Shown: in pieces, positions 21,774-34,700 of the stretch
Position numbering within the stretch: the stretch's first letter is position 1
How the letters are laid out: each line of letters begins with the position of its first letter
DNA from: Paramarasmius palmivorus
Taxonomy: Eukaryota > Basidiomycota > Agaricomycetes > Agaricales > Marasmiaceae
Assembly: GCA_037176845.1 (NCBI GenBank)
Contig: JAYKXP010000066.1
Coordinates: 62,001-126,000, forward strand
Length of the DNA stretch: 64,000 nucleotides
Direction of reading: 5' to 3'
The notes under the pieces: generated by a model
The model's database searches: none
What the model was told of the DNA's origin: nothing
Seen by the model: the letters and a program-made list of their open reading frames with translations, nothing else
Position numbers and translations under genes: made by a program

Positions 21774-23969
21774 ATGTTTCTCAGAACTAGAGCCTTGCAT
21801 CTCGCTTTCGTTGGCGCACTCCTCACCCTTGGAGGCGCGCAAGAGAATGGAACCCAGTCGTCAGAATGGTCCGAGTCGTCCTGGGCCTCTGTGAGTGTCG
21901 TCTCTTCGATGTCTATTCTAAAATTGCTCAAGATGCACCTGCTTTCAGATCGAACCCTCTAAAGACCTGCAATGGGTCAAATGCTACGACGGCCCCTTCG
22001 AATGTGGCCGTTTGCAGGTTCCTCTGAACTACTCCAACCCTGATGGGGAATCTGCAGCTATAGCTCTCATTCGTATCAAAGCCAATGTCTCCACCGACAG
22101 TACAGAGTATCGTGGTCCGATTCTCTTCAATCCTGGAGGTCCAGGTGGCGGCGGCATCGATCTCATCATCGCTCGAGGCCCATTACTGGCACAAATTGTC
22201 GGTCCTCAGTTCGATGTCGTGGCATTCGATCCTCGAGGTGGGGTTTCCCATACTACTTTGCAGATCTTACTTCCAATCTGACTATTGTACAGGTATAGCC
22301 CATTCTACACCTCGAATAGAATTTTTCGAAAGCCGTGAAGAACGTGCACTGTGGTATATTCCGGCCGCCTCAGAGCTAAATCACTCGTCGATCGACGTCG
22401 CAAGCTTTTGGGCACGACACAAGGTCAATGGACAACTCGTTCAAGAACGGTTCATTGATCTCTTGCCATACTTTACGACCTCTCATGTGGCACAAGACAT
22501 GCTTCGCATCGCGGAAGCTCATGGCAAGGAAAAGCTCCAATACTGGGGATTCTCGTATGTTCAATCAACAGTACTGTTGGCGACTAGGGCCTAACTTTTA
22601 CTTTCAAAGATACGGTTCAGTCCTTGGTTCAACGTTTGCTGCTATGTTCCCGGTAGGTTGCTTTCTCGTATCGGCATAGTTTTGCTGAAACGACACTCAA
22701 GGATAAAGTGGAGCGGTTGATTATCGACGGAATAGTCGACGTCGAGAATGATTATTACACTAGTAAAGTGGAATCGTTCTTAATAATGCTCAGCTCATCT
22801 GATGCTTCTGTGTAGCCGAATGGAAAGGAATACCTCTCGACCTTGACAAAGCCCTCGATTGGTTTTTCAAAGACTGCCTTGATGCAGGGCCAGAGGCATG
22901 TCCCTTCCATGACACCTCGATTGAGGCCATGCGAGAAAGGCTCAACAAGTTGTATGAGTCCGTCATCAAAGCCCCAGTCGCCGTGCGCACGGAGGTCTCC
23001 TATGGTCTCGTCGACTATGGGAATCTGAGAGGACTAATACTCATCGGCTTATATTCTCCACTCAGGTGGCCTAGGCTAGCAGCTGGGTTAGCCGGACTGG
23101 AGGCTGGGAATGGGACGGCGCTATGGAGATTAGGGGCTGATGTACCTCCCTTTTCATGCTCTTGTGATTCCTCGGAATTTGCTTTCGAGAACGTTCTTGA
23201 CGCACGACAAGTTTACGTCTGCAACGATGGAGACGTTGTGTCATCGAGTTTGGAGGACGCCCAAAAGCACTATGAAGAGAGCGTCAAGATATCGGAATGG
23301 AATAGTCTGTTCGCCGCTTTCAAGATTGAGTGCAGGTGAGTTTTGCTTGTACTTTTCTTACCGATACTCAATGAAATTCCTGTTAGCTCATGGCCCAGGA
23401 TTCCCAGAGACTTCTTCAGAGGTACTTCATATTCAGGCATAATACCCAGCAGCGTTGACTTACTGATTACTTCTAGGCCCTATTTCAGGAAACACGAGTT
23501 ACCCTCTTCTGATTATTGGCAATACTGCTGGTGCGTTCTGCCTGAGATCTTGCCTTCTAGGATACTTCTAATTTCTCTTTAGACCCTGCAACCCCACTCC
23601 GGAAGTGAGTGCTTCATAGTGTATACAAACCTTACAATTGCTAACACCACTGCACCCTTCCAGCGCTCACATAGTCTCAAAGGGCTTCCCCGGGTCCGTT
23701 GTCCTCACTCAGGATTCGTCTGGGGTAAATCTTATCTGTATCCCGTCTTTTGCACAGGACTAATTTTCTGACTATTGTTTTAGCATGCCTCGATCAATTC
23801 CCCGTCTATCTGCACTAATAACGCTGTCCGTGCCTACTTTGTCAACGGCACTCTCCCGGAACCCGGAACCGTCTGCTCGAGTTTCACAAACCCGTTCATT
23901 ACGAACTCCACCACTGAGTCGAATGAAGCGCGAGCTTTCAGACGCGGGTTTTGCAGACGAGGATATTGA
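21774..23969 (+). CDS. Secreted TAP-type serine peptidase (alpha/beta hydrolase)
   Basis: There are eleven exons: 21774-21890, 21949-22237, 22293-22554, 22610-22652, 22702-22762, 22816-23335, 23387-23421, 23477-23530, 23583-23604, 23664-23724 and 23784-23969. All phases agree and they encode 549 aa. The N-terminus is a signal peptide (RALHLAFVGALLTLGGAQ). Family features are NPGGPGGGGIDLI (oxyanion loop), FDVVAFDPRG, the nucleophile elbow GFSYGSVLG with the catalytic Ser, GNTADPATP with the catalytic Asp, and the His in SSGHASI. The C-terminal segment after the Asp matches the TAP-like domain of tripeptidyl aminopeptidases. It should remove short peptides from the N-terminus of extracellular peptides. 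Exact specificity cannot be read from sequence. Several NxS/T sites fit secretion. Confidence 0.88.
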
Positions 23970-24173
23970 GCTGTTGCATACACTGGAGCAGATGGGAAGG
24001 TCTTTGCCTGGCTTTGGACCTTTCAGATTCTGAACTATTGAAGCCTTTTCATAACCGAGATTATCTTTTGCGTTTGTTTTATATACAGTTGCAATTGGGG
24101 ACGTAGTGTTCATTTTAGTGTTCATTCCAACCCCTATATTATTACACTATTGTAGATGAACATTGACAAACGC

Positions 24174-25970
24174 TTACAGAGCCTTAATCATTGCGACGTC
24201 GTGCTCCTTGGTGATAAAACCCCCACCTTCGACATCGTCAGGCCGCTGCACAGAGACCGTGTTAACCCCTAAGGGATACTTGGCCTCTCCCACACGTCCA
24301 GCCCAGTCGAAATCCAAAAGATGTATTTTGACGTCACCAGTGAAAGCGAACCCTCATCGACAAGCAAATTGATGCTACGTATGTCACCGTGAACAAGCTC
24401 ATTGCCATGGAGCAACTGGATGGCCTCCGTGAGTTTCTGTTTCACCAGCTCCCTATACCCACAAAAGTCGTTGAACAAAGTGTATGCTGACCTCTCCATG
24501 AGGACTGCAAACCAACCCCCAGGAATCAGCTTGCATTGGAGCAGCTTTGGCGCAAAACCCTTGCTTGCAAGAAAGCGATGTGCATCCTCTGAATAGCGTT
24601 TTGAGAACTTGACAACATACTCACATGAAGCTTGAGAGTCGTCTATGACCCGGAAAAGGCGTTTGCTGTCATAAAGTCTCTCAGTAAACGTGACATGAAT
24701 TTTACGTGTGTCGATCTCGTATGAAGTCAGGTATGGGAATCGTCGAGCTTGGGATGCTTGTTGATGGCTGGTTTTGGCATTACCCTCGGCGTCGAGTTTT
24801 CTGTAGTGTTCCCCAATCGTCCCAACGCACTCCACGAATGCATCTAGGCTGGACGCAATTTGATCCCTGACCCTTTCATACGAACTATGAGTTGATAGAT
24901 CAAACATAGGCGTGAGGGGTTCAGCCCTTATAGCGTGGCCATTCCAGACGGCACCGTAAAACCCCAAAAGCGTGCCTGCATAAAGTATAAAAATCAAGAA
25001 TTGAGCTGATAGAGCATGTAGACATACCTTGGTCTACCATGAGAATACACGGGAAGCATGTGTTACATAGGAAGTAACGCTTTTCGATTTTTGAGGAATT
25101 GGGCGTAATAGGTAATGGCTTGGTTAAGAGCATGGCCGGACTCGTTTTTGCATTCTCGCACAGCGGCTGGCATAATGTCCACCGCGAGGTTTCTGTCGGT
25201 GGTGAAGCTCGTACGACGAATAGCCTCCGCGTGAAATTTCAAGCCGAGGCGCTTATCCAGCAGATCTGCGACCGCGTCCCTGCGCTGGAACTCCATGTCA
25301 TACCACTGGCACGCGACGTGAGCAAGCTCAGCAAGGAAGTCGTGTCCACGCTTGGAAGGTGGAGATGCACACCGGTCCTGGAATTGTCCAAAACCTTCGT
25401 AAAGTATGTCGATGGGTATAGTATCTTCGTCAAAAGGTCGATTGCACTGAATTTCATTTTTCATGACATGTTTACGGAAAATAACGGGGCGAGCTTCACT
25501 CGATGGGGCGCCTGGGCAAATCTGACTCAAACGCGTGTACTCTGCGTCGTCGGCTTCAGCATCTTCATCGTCTTCGTCACGTTTGCGCTTTTTACCTGCT
25601 GCAAAAATAGGGGATAAGGGATGGCGTAAAAATCTGTAACGTGCAACGCACCGGGTGGCAGCTGGATGTCCTGCGCCGTAAGATGTAACCCTGCTACTAC
25701 CTGACACGAATCGATACGTTGGACTTGATTCTTGGAAAAAAGTTCTTGGAGTTGAGCTGGAGACGTTTTGTCGTCAAAAATAAACCCTGCTTTCGTGCAT
25801 CTCCACACTTCGAGTATGTGGGCGTCGATGTTGACGAGGGCGTGTGGTGCCTTGGCCTTGACTTTCTCCCTCAAGTCTGAAACATCTTCGGTGTCTTCAA
25901 CAGACACCTTCAAGCGGTTGCCAACAGGCTCGTTGTTGTTAATAACAACAAGACACCAAATGTTGAACAT
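24174..25970 (-). CDS. Crinkler-type protein with C-terminal kinase-like domain (two frameshifts)
   Basis: The ATG at 25970 opens an N-terminal domain of the Crinkler (CRN) type: MFNIWCLVVINNNEPVGNRL, then VSDLREKVKAKAP and ILEVWRC. Exon 1 is 25652-25970. Exon 2 starts at 25598 with a basic run (KKRKRDEDDED). A helical middle region follows. The last exon (from about 24988) carries a kinase-like domain: YVVKFSKRYSEDAHRFL, HGNELVHGDIRSINLLVDEG with the catalytic loop, and LLDFDWAGRVGEAKYP in place of DFG. Two frame breaks occur: near 25070-25100, before TCFPCILMVDQG, and near 24350, between LLVDEG and FTGDVKIHLLDFDWAG. CRN proteins with kinase-like tails occur in basidiomycetes and oomycetes, and some act as host or self cell effectors. 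No signal peptide was seen. It may be a pseudogene, or intact with assembly errors. Confidence 0.75.
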
Positions 25971-26204
25971 GGTTGACGGAGAAAGGTGCAGCTGACTCAG
26001 CAAGTCTCTGTGACTTCAGATTTAAAATGTACCATACCAAGAATGTGAAGACCGATAGGACATTCCAGAAACCCTGAATTGAAATACAGTGACGACTAGG
26101 CGGAGCGTTGAACGAGGATAGAAAAGAAGGTGCGAGGATAGGTGCGGATACCGTGCCCCCTGAACAGGTCTCAGGTCTCTCTAGCCATCTCTCTTCCTAC
26201 TCCC

Positions 26205-26922
26205 ATGTCGGGGCAACTTCAGTTGCATTCATTGTCGCCGCCGCCAGGCTGGTCTGACCAAGTCTCGCCCGCTGTGTTCCCTCTCAGCGCTATCCTTCAA
26301 CTAGTAATCGTGTTCTCCGAAGTAACCCTTCCATCAGCCGCCGGTATCTCATTTCAGTGGACATGGATCCCACTTCTATCTTCATGCACATTACTACTCG
26401 CGATACTATACTTTTTAATTCAATATCCCCGCCTATCACACAATTCGCCATCGGACTCGAGGTACATTTATTGTCTACGAGCCTGATAATATGTGAGTCT
26501 ACTGCAACCTTGCTATTAGCCATCCGATCGGTATACTGGTTCAGGACGCCGACCATTACTTCCACGTTAATGGTTGTAATGTTGACCTTCGTGTGGCTCC
26601 TCATCCTTCATGTCGTTTATCCCATGTTTTATTTGATGCTGAATCGGGGTCCGGGCTTGGATTTTGGGGTCACCCCAATGGGCGAGCTACTTTCGACTGG
26701 CTGGGAAAGTCGTTGGGGACTGCGTTGGAAGCATTGGGTAAAATGGCAGCCAGAGGTTTACTCAAGGTCAACAATCTGTCCAAGGGGCAATGGACCCACA
26801 GCGAGGTCAGCGGTACTTTGAGCTCATCGGAAGGGAACGACCGAAACTTTGCATTAAGTCTGGTGACTCTACAAGAAAAAGACAACGTTAACTCCGCATT
26901 AGCGACAGTGGGACTACTTTAG
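26205..26922 (+). CDS. Small protein with two membrane segments, function unknown
   Basis: There are two exons: 26205-26461 and 26520-26922, joined by a 58-nt GT-AG intron, giving 219 aa. An N-terminal hairpin of two hydrophobic segments (about residues 25-45 and 55-78, the second TWIPLLSSCTLLLAILYFLI) is followed by a soluble domain (HPIGILVQDADHYFHVNGCN, then FDAESGSGLGFWGHPNGRAT). I recognise no family. It lies 234 bp from the divergent Crinkler gene and is convergent with DBP5, with 55 bp between the stop codons. Confidence 0.55.
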
Positions 26923-26977
26923 CGCCTTCTTCATTTTCTGTCAAGGCGATTAGCATAGAACGTCAAGAAAAGGCAGG

Positions 26978-28513
26978 CTACCTCACCTCCTCCATCATAT
27001 CAATATCCTCCGTCTCAATCCTCATAATCGCCTTCCCTGTAGCCTTCTCAATTTCCTCCATCTGTAACCAAGTCTTTCTATCGTGTACAAAGTTGATTGA
27101 GATTCCTTTCCTTCCGAAACGACCTGTTCGACCGATACGATGGATATAGGTCTCGATGTCTGGTCGAGTGTCGTTGGAAGAGGAAGAACCGCGTTCGTTC
27201 ATGAGAGGTAAATCGTAGTTGACGACCATGTTGACTTGCATGATGTCGATACCTCGAGCAATGACGTTGGTGGTTATAAGGACCTAAAGGCAGCACACAA
27301 TCAGAGGAAGCCAAAGTAGATTTAAAAAAAACGCACCTTCTCCTTCCCTTGCCTAAAATCATCAATAATCCTATCTCTTTCCTGCGCATCCTTCGCTCCA
27401 TGCAACGAAGCCACCTTATGCCCTTCATCCGTCATCCTCTTCGCAATCCTATCCGCCGTATGCCGATGCTGACAGAAAATAATACTCTGCCCAATCGTCA
27501 ACAACGTATACAGCGTCACCAATATATCATATTTATGCTCCTCATCCTTGCAATCCATATAAAACTGCCTAATCGAGTCCACCGACAACTCATTCTTCGC
27601 AAGCTCGATCTGATTCGCTCCTGGAGCAAACTTGTTCGCGAACGCGCGTACGTGATCAGGGAACGTTGCGGAGAAGAGGATAATCTGCGGTGCCGGACTT
27701 CTAGGGAGCATGTTTTTCACGCGGAGAGTTTGATCCCCTAGACCGTCTTGATCCAACATGTTGTCTGCTTCGTCCAATACGAACACTTTGAGATCTTTGG
27801 TGTCGATCACTTTGCGTCGTAGGAGATCATCATCGTTCCAGGAGTACCGACGATGACGTGGGCTGTAACCTTGGTCGCGCTCTTTGGTAAGGACTCTTTG
27901 ATGGCGTATTCGGTTTGTACGGATGTGTATTTGCCCATGCTGATAACTACACTCATGATCTGCCTCGCTAGCTCTCTGGAAGGAGCTAGACAGAGTGCTT
28001 GAGTGGTGTTTTTGGAGAAATCGATACGGGAGAGCATGGTTAGGACGAATGCTGCTGTTTTGCCGGTGCCGGATTGGGATTGACCGATCATGTTGGTTGG
28101 GGGGTCGGCGAGGAGGAGGGGGAGAGCACGTTCCTGGATTTTGGAAGGTTTGGAGAAGCCCATGTTGTAGATGCCTTTGAGAAGGTCTTCATGCAGACCG
28201 AGTTGCTCAAAGGATTTGACGCTGTGTAGAGGAGAGTTGGCATCGGCTTGTTGGTCGGCGAGGGTTACCTGGTAGGAAGAAGAAGGAATTAAAAATCAGA
28301 AAAATAGGCAACAGAGAATCAACTTACAGTGACTTCGAAAGTAGAGTTGATTAGATCAGTTTTCGCAGCATCATCCGCTGGTGCTGGTGGTGTTGATGCT
28401 GATGCTGCCGCTGGCTCAGCTACATGGCTTGGATTAGGGCCAGCCACTATAGTTGTAGTACGAGAAATACCTGGAGTATAAAAGCCGTCATTATCCTTCT
28501 CGACAGAGGCCAT
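26978..28513 (-). CDS. DBP5: ATP-dependent DEAD-box RNA helicase DBP5 (one frameshift)
   Basis: There are three exons: 28328-28513, 27337-28268 and 26978-27283, giving about 474 aa after correction. Motifs in order are the Q motif ([14 protein letters not shown]), motif [14 protein letters not shown], Ia PSRELARQ, Ib [44 protein letters not shown] and [13 protein letters not shown]. The short Ala-rich N-terminal extension and the [10 protein letters not shown] form fit DBP5, which remodels mRNPs at the cytoplasmic face of the nuclear pore during mRNA export. Exon 2 is 932 nt, one short of the phase-0 length needed. The break is at about 27826-27833, where GTPGTMM should continue as DLLRRK but reads ISYDAK then a stop. 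In an essential gene this is most likely an assembly deletion. Confidence 0.9.
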
Positions 28514-28774
28514 GATGAGAGTTGAAGATCAAGAAAATCCATCAAAGTCACGCGTCTCGCGAGAGTCCCACGCGGGATTGAATCATAATGCAGTGTCAAG
28601 GAAGACATCTGAAAGCAGAAGCAGATACTAACGCGTTGAGATCAAAGGAAAAATCTATTCGCAATTCTATCGTAACATGCATGAGTATCGGTACATTTTA
28701 TTCGTATAATCGTAACACAGCAGCAGTATAAGGAACCCTAATGTAGCATGAAAAATGTGACAGCAAACAACAAT

Positions 28775-31700
28775 CTATGACTTGACAGCTTGAGCAAAGG
28801 CAACAGCAACAGGTCTAGAAGAAAACAGGATCAGTATCATAGCACTCAAGAAGAGGAAAAGAAAGACTTACATCTGAATGACTAAGTGACACGAGAACCT
28901 TGGAAACTCCCTTCTCAGAAGCCTTGGCAAGCGCCTCTCCGTGAAGAGTGACGACAGGTGCACCGGTCTCCTTGTCATTGAGGATCTCAATCTCCTTCAT
29001 CGCAGCAGCGGCTCCCTTGGACTTGACTCCGAGTGACTTGAACACAGCCTCCTTTCCGACCCATCGAGCAGCGAATGAAGACTCGGGTGATGGTTGTCTT
29101 TGGCAGTACGCAATCTCCTCGTCGGTGAAGTTCCTTGTGATGAATGTAGGGTTGTTGGAAGGAACAGCCGAGATGAGTTCTAAAGAGTGGCATAAACATT
29201 TTATACTTATCAAAGGTAAATAAAACAAACCTTGATCAACGCCAACGCCGACAACCTCGCCAGAAGTAGCTAATGCGTTCTTGCTGATGGCCTCGGAGAC
29301 GGTCTTGACGTTCGAGGTATCCACGGGAGGCTTGGCCTCGTAGTTGGCAGTGAAGGCGTATGAGCCGGTCTTTGGTTCTGGTGATGCACGAGCCATCGAG
29401 TTCATCAACACCTTGTCCTCCAACTCGGGTGAGTAAGGTGGTCCTCTCCTTGATGCGAACGAGGTTGTTCTTGATCATCATCTCGCTCATGGCCTTGTAT
29501 GCTTGTTTGGACCTAAGAGCGTGACGACCCTTGTAAGCCTCGTATTCGGAGGCGCTGAGGGATGCGAAGAGGTATCGTGGGTGAACAATCATGGCGGTAC
29601 CACCAACTTGTCCGAAACCGAAGGAGGTCTAACAAGATGTCAGAAAGGTTTAGACGGTTAAGTCAAGCAACTTACCATGACACCAGCGTTGATACCATCG
29701 GTGTGAATCGTCTTCGAGGGGAACATGAGGAAGGTACGGTGCTGGAAGTGAGAGTCGACGTTGCTATTAGGAGTCCATGTCAGATACTTGGATGCAGAGT
29801 CAAAACAATTCGATACTTACTCGCAGTTCCTGTTACCGGGGACGATACCAGTGATGACGGAGTCGATGAGTCCTGACATTTGCCAAGCTGCTGAACCACC
29901 CTTGGCGTGACCGAGCAAGCTCTTCTGTGCCATGATGGGGACGGCGTTACCGGGAGAACGGTTGAGAGAGCGGAAGACTTCGTTCCAGATGTGCGTCTCG
30001 TTCTCCTCCTAAACACCCAGTTAGATCGCTGACACAAATAGGTTTAATGTGCACGTACGTTAGCATGTGTACTCGTTCCGTGGATAGAGAGGACACCAAT
30101 GTCGTCGATAGTCAAACCCCAGACAGCCAAAGCACGACGAAGTGGAGCAATGTGAGGATCGCTTCCGTGAAGCATACCGTACATGTGAAGAGCATCCTTC
30201 TCTTGACGAGCAGCTTCCTTTTCGATCTCGGCAACTCTTGAAGCAAAGTAGTCCTCGTCGACGGTTTCGCCAGAAGTCTTGAGCATCTCGACCTCTTCCT
30301 GGAGTTGAGCTTGCTCGTGAGAGAGCCATTGAGAGATTTGAGTGCGGCGGAAGGACAATTGGCGGGTGCGGTATGCCAAGTCGAGGATGGGGAGTGGGCG
30401 TTTGGAAGGAATTTGCTTCGCGATTGTGAGTGCTCCTCTTCCAGGTGCAGGAACGGAACGACCAGCTTTGTCGCTATAGGGAAAGGCTTAAGACACAGAA
30501 GGGTTGGCGAGTATAGATAACTTACGTTGACGTTGCTGTGAAGGCAAGGACTGCTCGGATAGGACATCCAAGCTCGAGTGCGGTCTTGGCGTTCATGACG
30601 ACATGGATACCAGTTCCTTGAGCTTCCATAAACTTGAGTGGATTTAGTCAGTATCCAGACTGAAATAAATCAGGAAAAAACTTACTCCAGCTCTAGTGCT
30701 TGTGGTAGGACGAGACATTTCCGTTGGTTCACGGCCCATAGCGAACTCAGCTTCAGCGTTGCTGGTAGCTTTCATGTTGGCGAATTCATAGGAGCCTTCC
30801 TCACTGAGATCATCGAATCCACCAGCGAGCATGACCTTGGCCTTGCCAGAGAGAATGGTGTCGCAAGCGATTTCCAACGATTGCAGAGCAGTGGCACTGT
30901 GACACGTACGTTAGTGATGACTCTACAAACAGAAAATCCTACGTACCAAGCTCCGACTGGTGTCTTGATAGGACCGCTGGATGAGAGCAGAAGCAGGTTG
31001 AGCCAGCCAGCAGTTGTGTTGATGAAGCTAGCGAGATAGATTAGCTCATTCAATTTCTTTACATGGTAATTGTCAACTTACGTTTCTTGGAGGATATCGT
31101 TCTGGACTTCCTTCTCCTCGCGACGGTCCTTGAACATCTTTGCCATACTGACGGTACCACCCATACCGGAGCCGATAGAGGTACCGACTTCAGAAGGATG
31201 AATGTGCTTGTAGAGCTCATAAGGATCCGTGATACCAGAATTGTTCATCGCCTCTGCAGCACTGACGAGCGCCCAGAGAGTCGTTCTGTCGGTTTGAGCG
31301 ATGATGTCGTCGGGGATACCATATCTGCCTGCATGCCAACCAGTAGGAATCTGGCCACCGACAGTGCGGCTGAAGGAGAATGATTTGGGGACAAACACAC
31401 AAGCACCTTTCTTGAGCTTGAAGAACCATTGGCCACTCTCGCCAGCCCAGACGTCACACTTGTCGCCGTGTTGGAGCTTGAATTTCTGTGCTTCGGACTC
31501 GTCGACTTCGATGGGCTCAAGGTCGTGAATGAGCTCAATTTCTTGATGGAATACCTTCTTCTTCGGATCATAGCCTCGGAAGAGTTCAGGCTCTGGAGAG
31601 TCACTGTCAGATCAATATAACATTTATATGAAGTTCATAGCGCACCAATCAAACGGACACCAGCATGTGCCAAGATATCCTTCTCGTATCGTCCTTTAAC

Positions 31701-34700
31701 ATCCTTATCATCGACAGGCTCACCAGACTTGCTGTCCACCCAACCAACATAGAGAGAGCCATCTTTCAACTTGCCATTGAAGTGCTTGATGAAACCCATC
31801 ATCCAAGCCATTTCGATGCTTCCCTCAATGGTGAATTCGCCTCGTGCCTCCATCTCCCATCTTGTGCGCGAGCTACCCCAAGGACCAACCTCACCAGAGC
31901 CAGTGACGACGACGACTTGCTCGAGGTCAATCAATCCCTGCAGTTTCGAAAGACTGGCGAAGCTATCATAGGAGTCGAGGGCTGGGAAGTTAAAGCGGAA
32001 GTTGGCACGAGGGAGCACGTCCACGGTTTGGATTGTTCGTTCTGCCTCGACTCCATTGACAACCTTGAAGTCTGCTGCATTGTCTCGAGCGATTGCACGA
32101 CGAAGCTCGCTCTTCTTCATCAAGTTGGTGCGAATGCGGCCGGTGATGTCGGCAAGGTCAGGAAGTCGATCCATACCGCCGTTAAGGTCAGCCCAAATAG
32201 GTTCAACTTGAGTGATACTGAAGAGGAGAGGGTGCATGAGACCAAGAATGTTGAATGCCATCTCCTTTGCCGAGAACGTGCGGACGCCATAGCTCTCGAG
32301 TTCGTGAGCGACTATGTTGGTAGGTCCCATCAAGGTGGTTCCACGAGTCCATCTATGTACAAGGATCAGCAAAGCATATCAAATGAATGTGAGTGGCACG
32401 TACCCAATCACAGCACCCGCAAGACAGAGGTAGTCACCCCAGCTTTCAGAAGCCCATCTCTGGAACAAGGTCTCCAATGAGATCTTGGACTCCGAATACA
32501 AACCATCGTTACCGAACAGTCCATGGTTGGGAGACAGGGGAAGAATAACTTGAGTTGGGCGCGTCACGAATTGGCGGCTTGCCTTCTTGGTCTTGACGGC
32601 ACCAAGGATGCGTAGAAGATTGGTCAACATGATGCGGTGAGCCAATTCTGACTTGTCATCGATGCCATCGATCTCGCGACCGTTTTCGGGGATACCGGCG
32701 AAGGGAAGTATGAAGTCCAAATCAAGACCGAGTGTGGAGTAAATGTAGTCCACCAGAGCTTCCACATCTTGCCGTGAACCTTGATTGAAAGGAACCACGG
32801 TCAAGGCAGAGCCACGGCTTCCAAAGGTCTGGAAGATAGACTGGTAGTATTCAACGGTCGAGCGGTTGTACCTGGAGGTGGTGATGACGACGTGAGCTCC
32901 TCCAGACAGAAGGCCCTTGACGACTTCTACACCAATCGAACCCTTGCCGACACCAGTAAGGAGAGCGTTCTTGTCCTTGAAGGTTGTTCCTGCAGTGGCG
33001 ATCTCGTGAAGGATGTCGAGGTAAATGCTGGTGAGGTTGCTACTGTATTCCCAGTTCGTACCCTCCTTGCGCTTAAGATGGAGGAGTGGGACTTTGTCAG
33101 CAGAGACCGACGTAATACCGGAAACCTGAGGACGCAAGAATTGGGAAGAAGATCGACGGCTTCTGGGAACTCGGGGAGCGCGTTGAGGAGTCTCAGGGGT
33201 CTTCCGGAGTGAACGAACGACACCCTCGTACAAAGCCTTGATGCGGTTCTTCTGATCTTGGCTGATTTCGGGTTGCGACTTGACGAGTGTCCAGAGCTTT
33301 GATACATCATCCTGAACCTTCTGAATGTTGACGGCACCAGAAACTGGTTCACTGCTGGCCATCTCCTCAACGTATGCCTCGAGCTTGCGAACATTCTCGC
33401 GAATGACTTCAGTGTAGACAATGTCACCCTTCTCGGTGACCTCCGTGTGAGGAGCCGTAGGGAACGTAACTGTGAGTGTAATAGATGAGAGGTTGACCAT
33501 CAGAATATAGAAATAGACTCACCATCTTTGTAAACGGGAGGTTGTCCCAGAACTTGACGCGTGTTATCGATGAGCTGTTGACCGAATTCCTTTGCCAACT
33601 TGTACTTTTCGCCCTTGCTGGGGTCACACTGGTCGATGTGATATTGCATGTACTCCAACATCTCAGGATCTGCTCGGTTGAGGAGCGCAATGCAGCGAGC
33701 AGTGATCTCACGGTCGACAGTGGTAAGGCGGCCGAAGAGGATATCATAGTACATGAGCAATGCATCCTGTCGGACCCAGTTCCATGATGAATCGAAGTGA
33801 CGGGCTTTGGCAGGGTCAAAGATTGGTTGAATGCCGTCGACGTACAGATCTCCGTGTTCCTTGGCGATGCTGTCCAACTTGGCTTGGAGCGCTAGCGAAT
33901 TGGCTTTCTCACGGTCGAAAGCAATCTCGCCGGAACGCGAATCACGGCCCAAGTATCGCATGTAAAGCTCAATGTGTTGAGCGGCGAACTTCTCTTGGTC
34001 TGCTTGGAACTTCAAGAATTCCTCGCTGTTGATGACAGCACCACCACCCGAGGCGCCACCGCCACTTCCCGACCCAGCAGCAGCCAGGGAGATTCCAGCT
34101 CGTTGTGCATACAGAGCGACAACGCCGTCCAGGAATGACTTCGCCTCTGGTTCGGAGCCAAAACGTTTGGGAGGTTCCATTGTGGTCGCCAAAAGCAACA
34201 CAGCATCGGCACGTGACGGACCCAGACCCCATGACTTGGAAAGGTATGACTTGACTGCAGAAGAATTGAATCCTCCAGGGAACTTTCCACCAATCATTCG
34301 CGACACGAGACCATTAGTGTACTTGCCCATTGAACCACTGTAACCAGTAGCGAGAGCCGAACCAAGCTCTTCGAGGGGCAACTCTTCACCCTTCTCGGGG
34401 GCGGAGCTGAACTCTTGTTGCAAGTCACCGAGAATTTCATTTTGGAGAGTCGATTTCCCACCAACAAGATCCTTGATCGATTTGGACATTGAAACCTCCT
34501 CGACCTTTTTCTTCAACTTCTGGGCGACGATAACGGTGAGTACATCAACTGCCTTCATGGGCACGTCCTCAATGCTGACGGCAGTACCACCTGAAGGAGG
34601 AGCTGCTGCAACGGGCGCTGGAGCAGCAGCAGCAGCAGGAGTTGGTGCAGCAGGAGCATCTGAAGACTCTGCTGGGGCCTCGGCCTCCTCAAGTTCATCC

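Noticed and set aside
26492..26518. 27-nt intron in the two-TM gene
   Set aside because: It is too short for a fungal intron. A 58-nt intron starting at 26462 with the same acceptor keeps the frame and gives a better model.
27800..27860. Programmed frameshift in DBP5
   Set aside because: There is no slippery sequence or conserved precedent. Similar single-base breaks in unrelated genes favour assembly error.
31665..32480. 271-codon open frame on the plus strand
   Set aside because: It lies antisense over the FAS ketosynthase exons and the intron between them and has no motif of its own.
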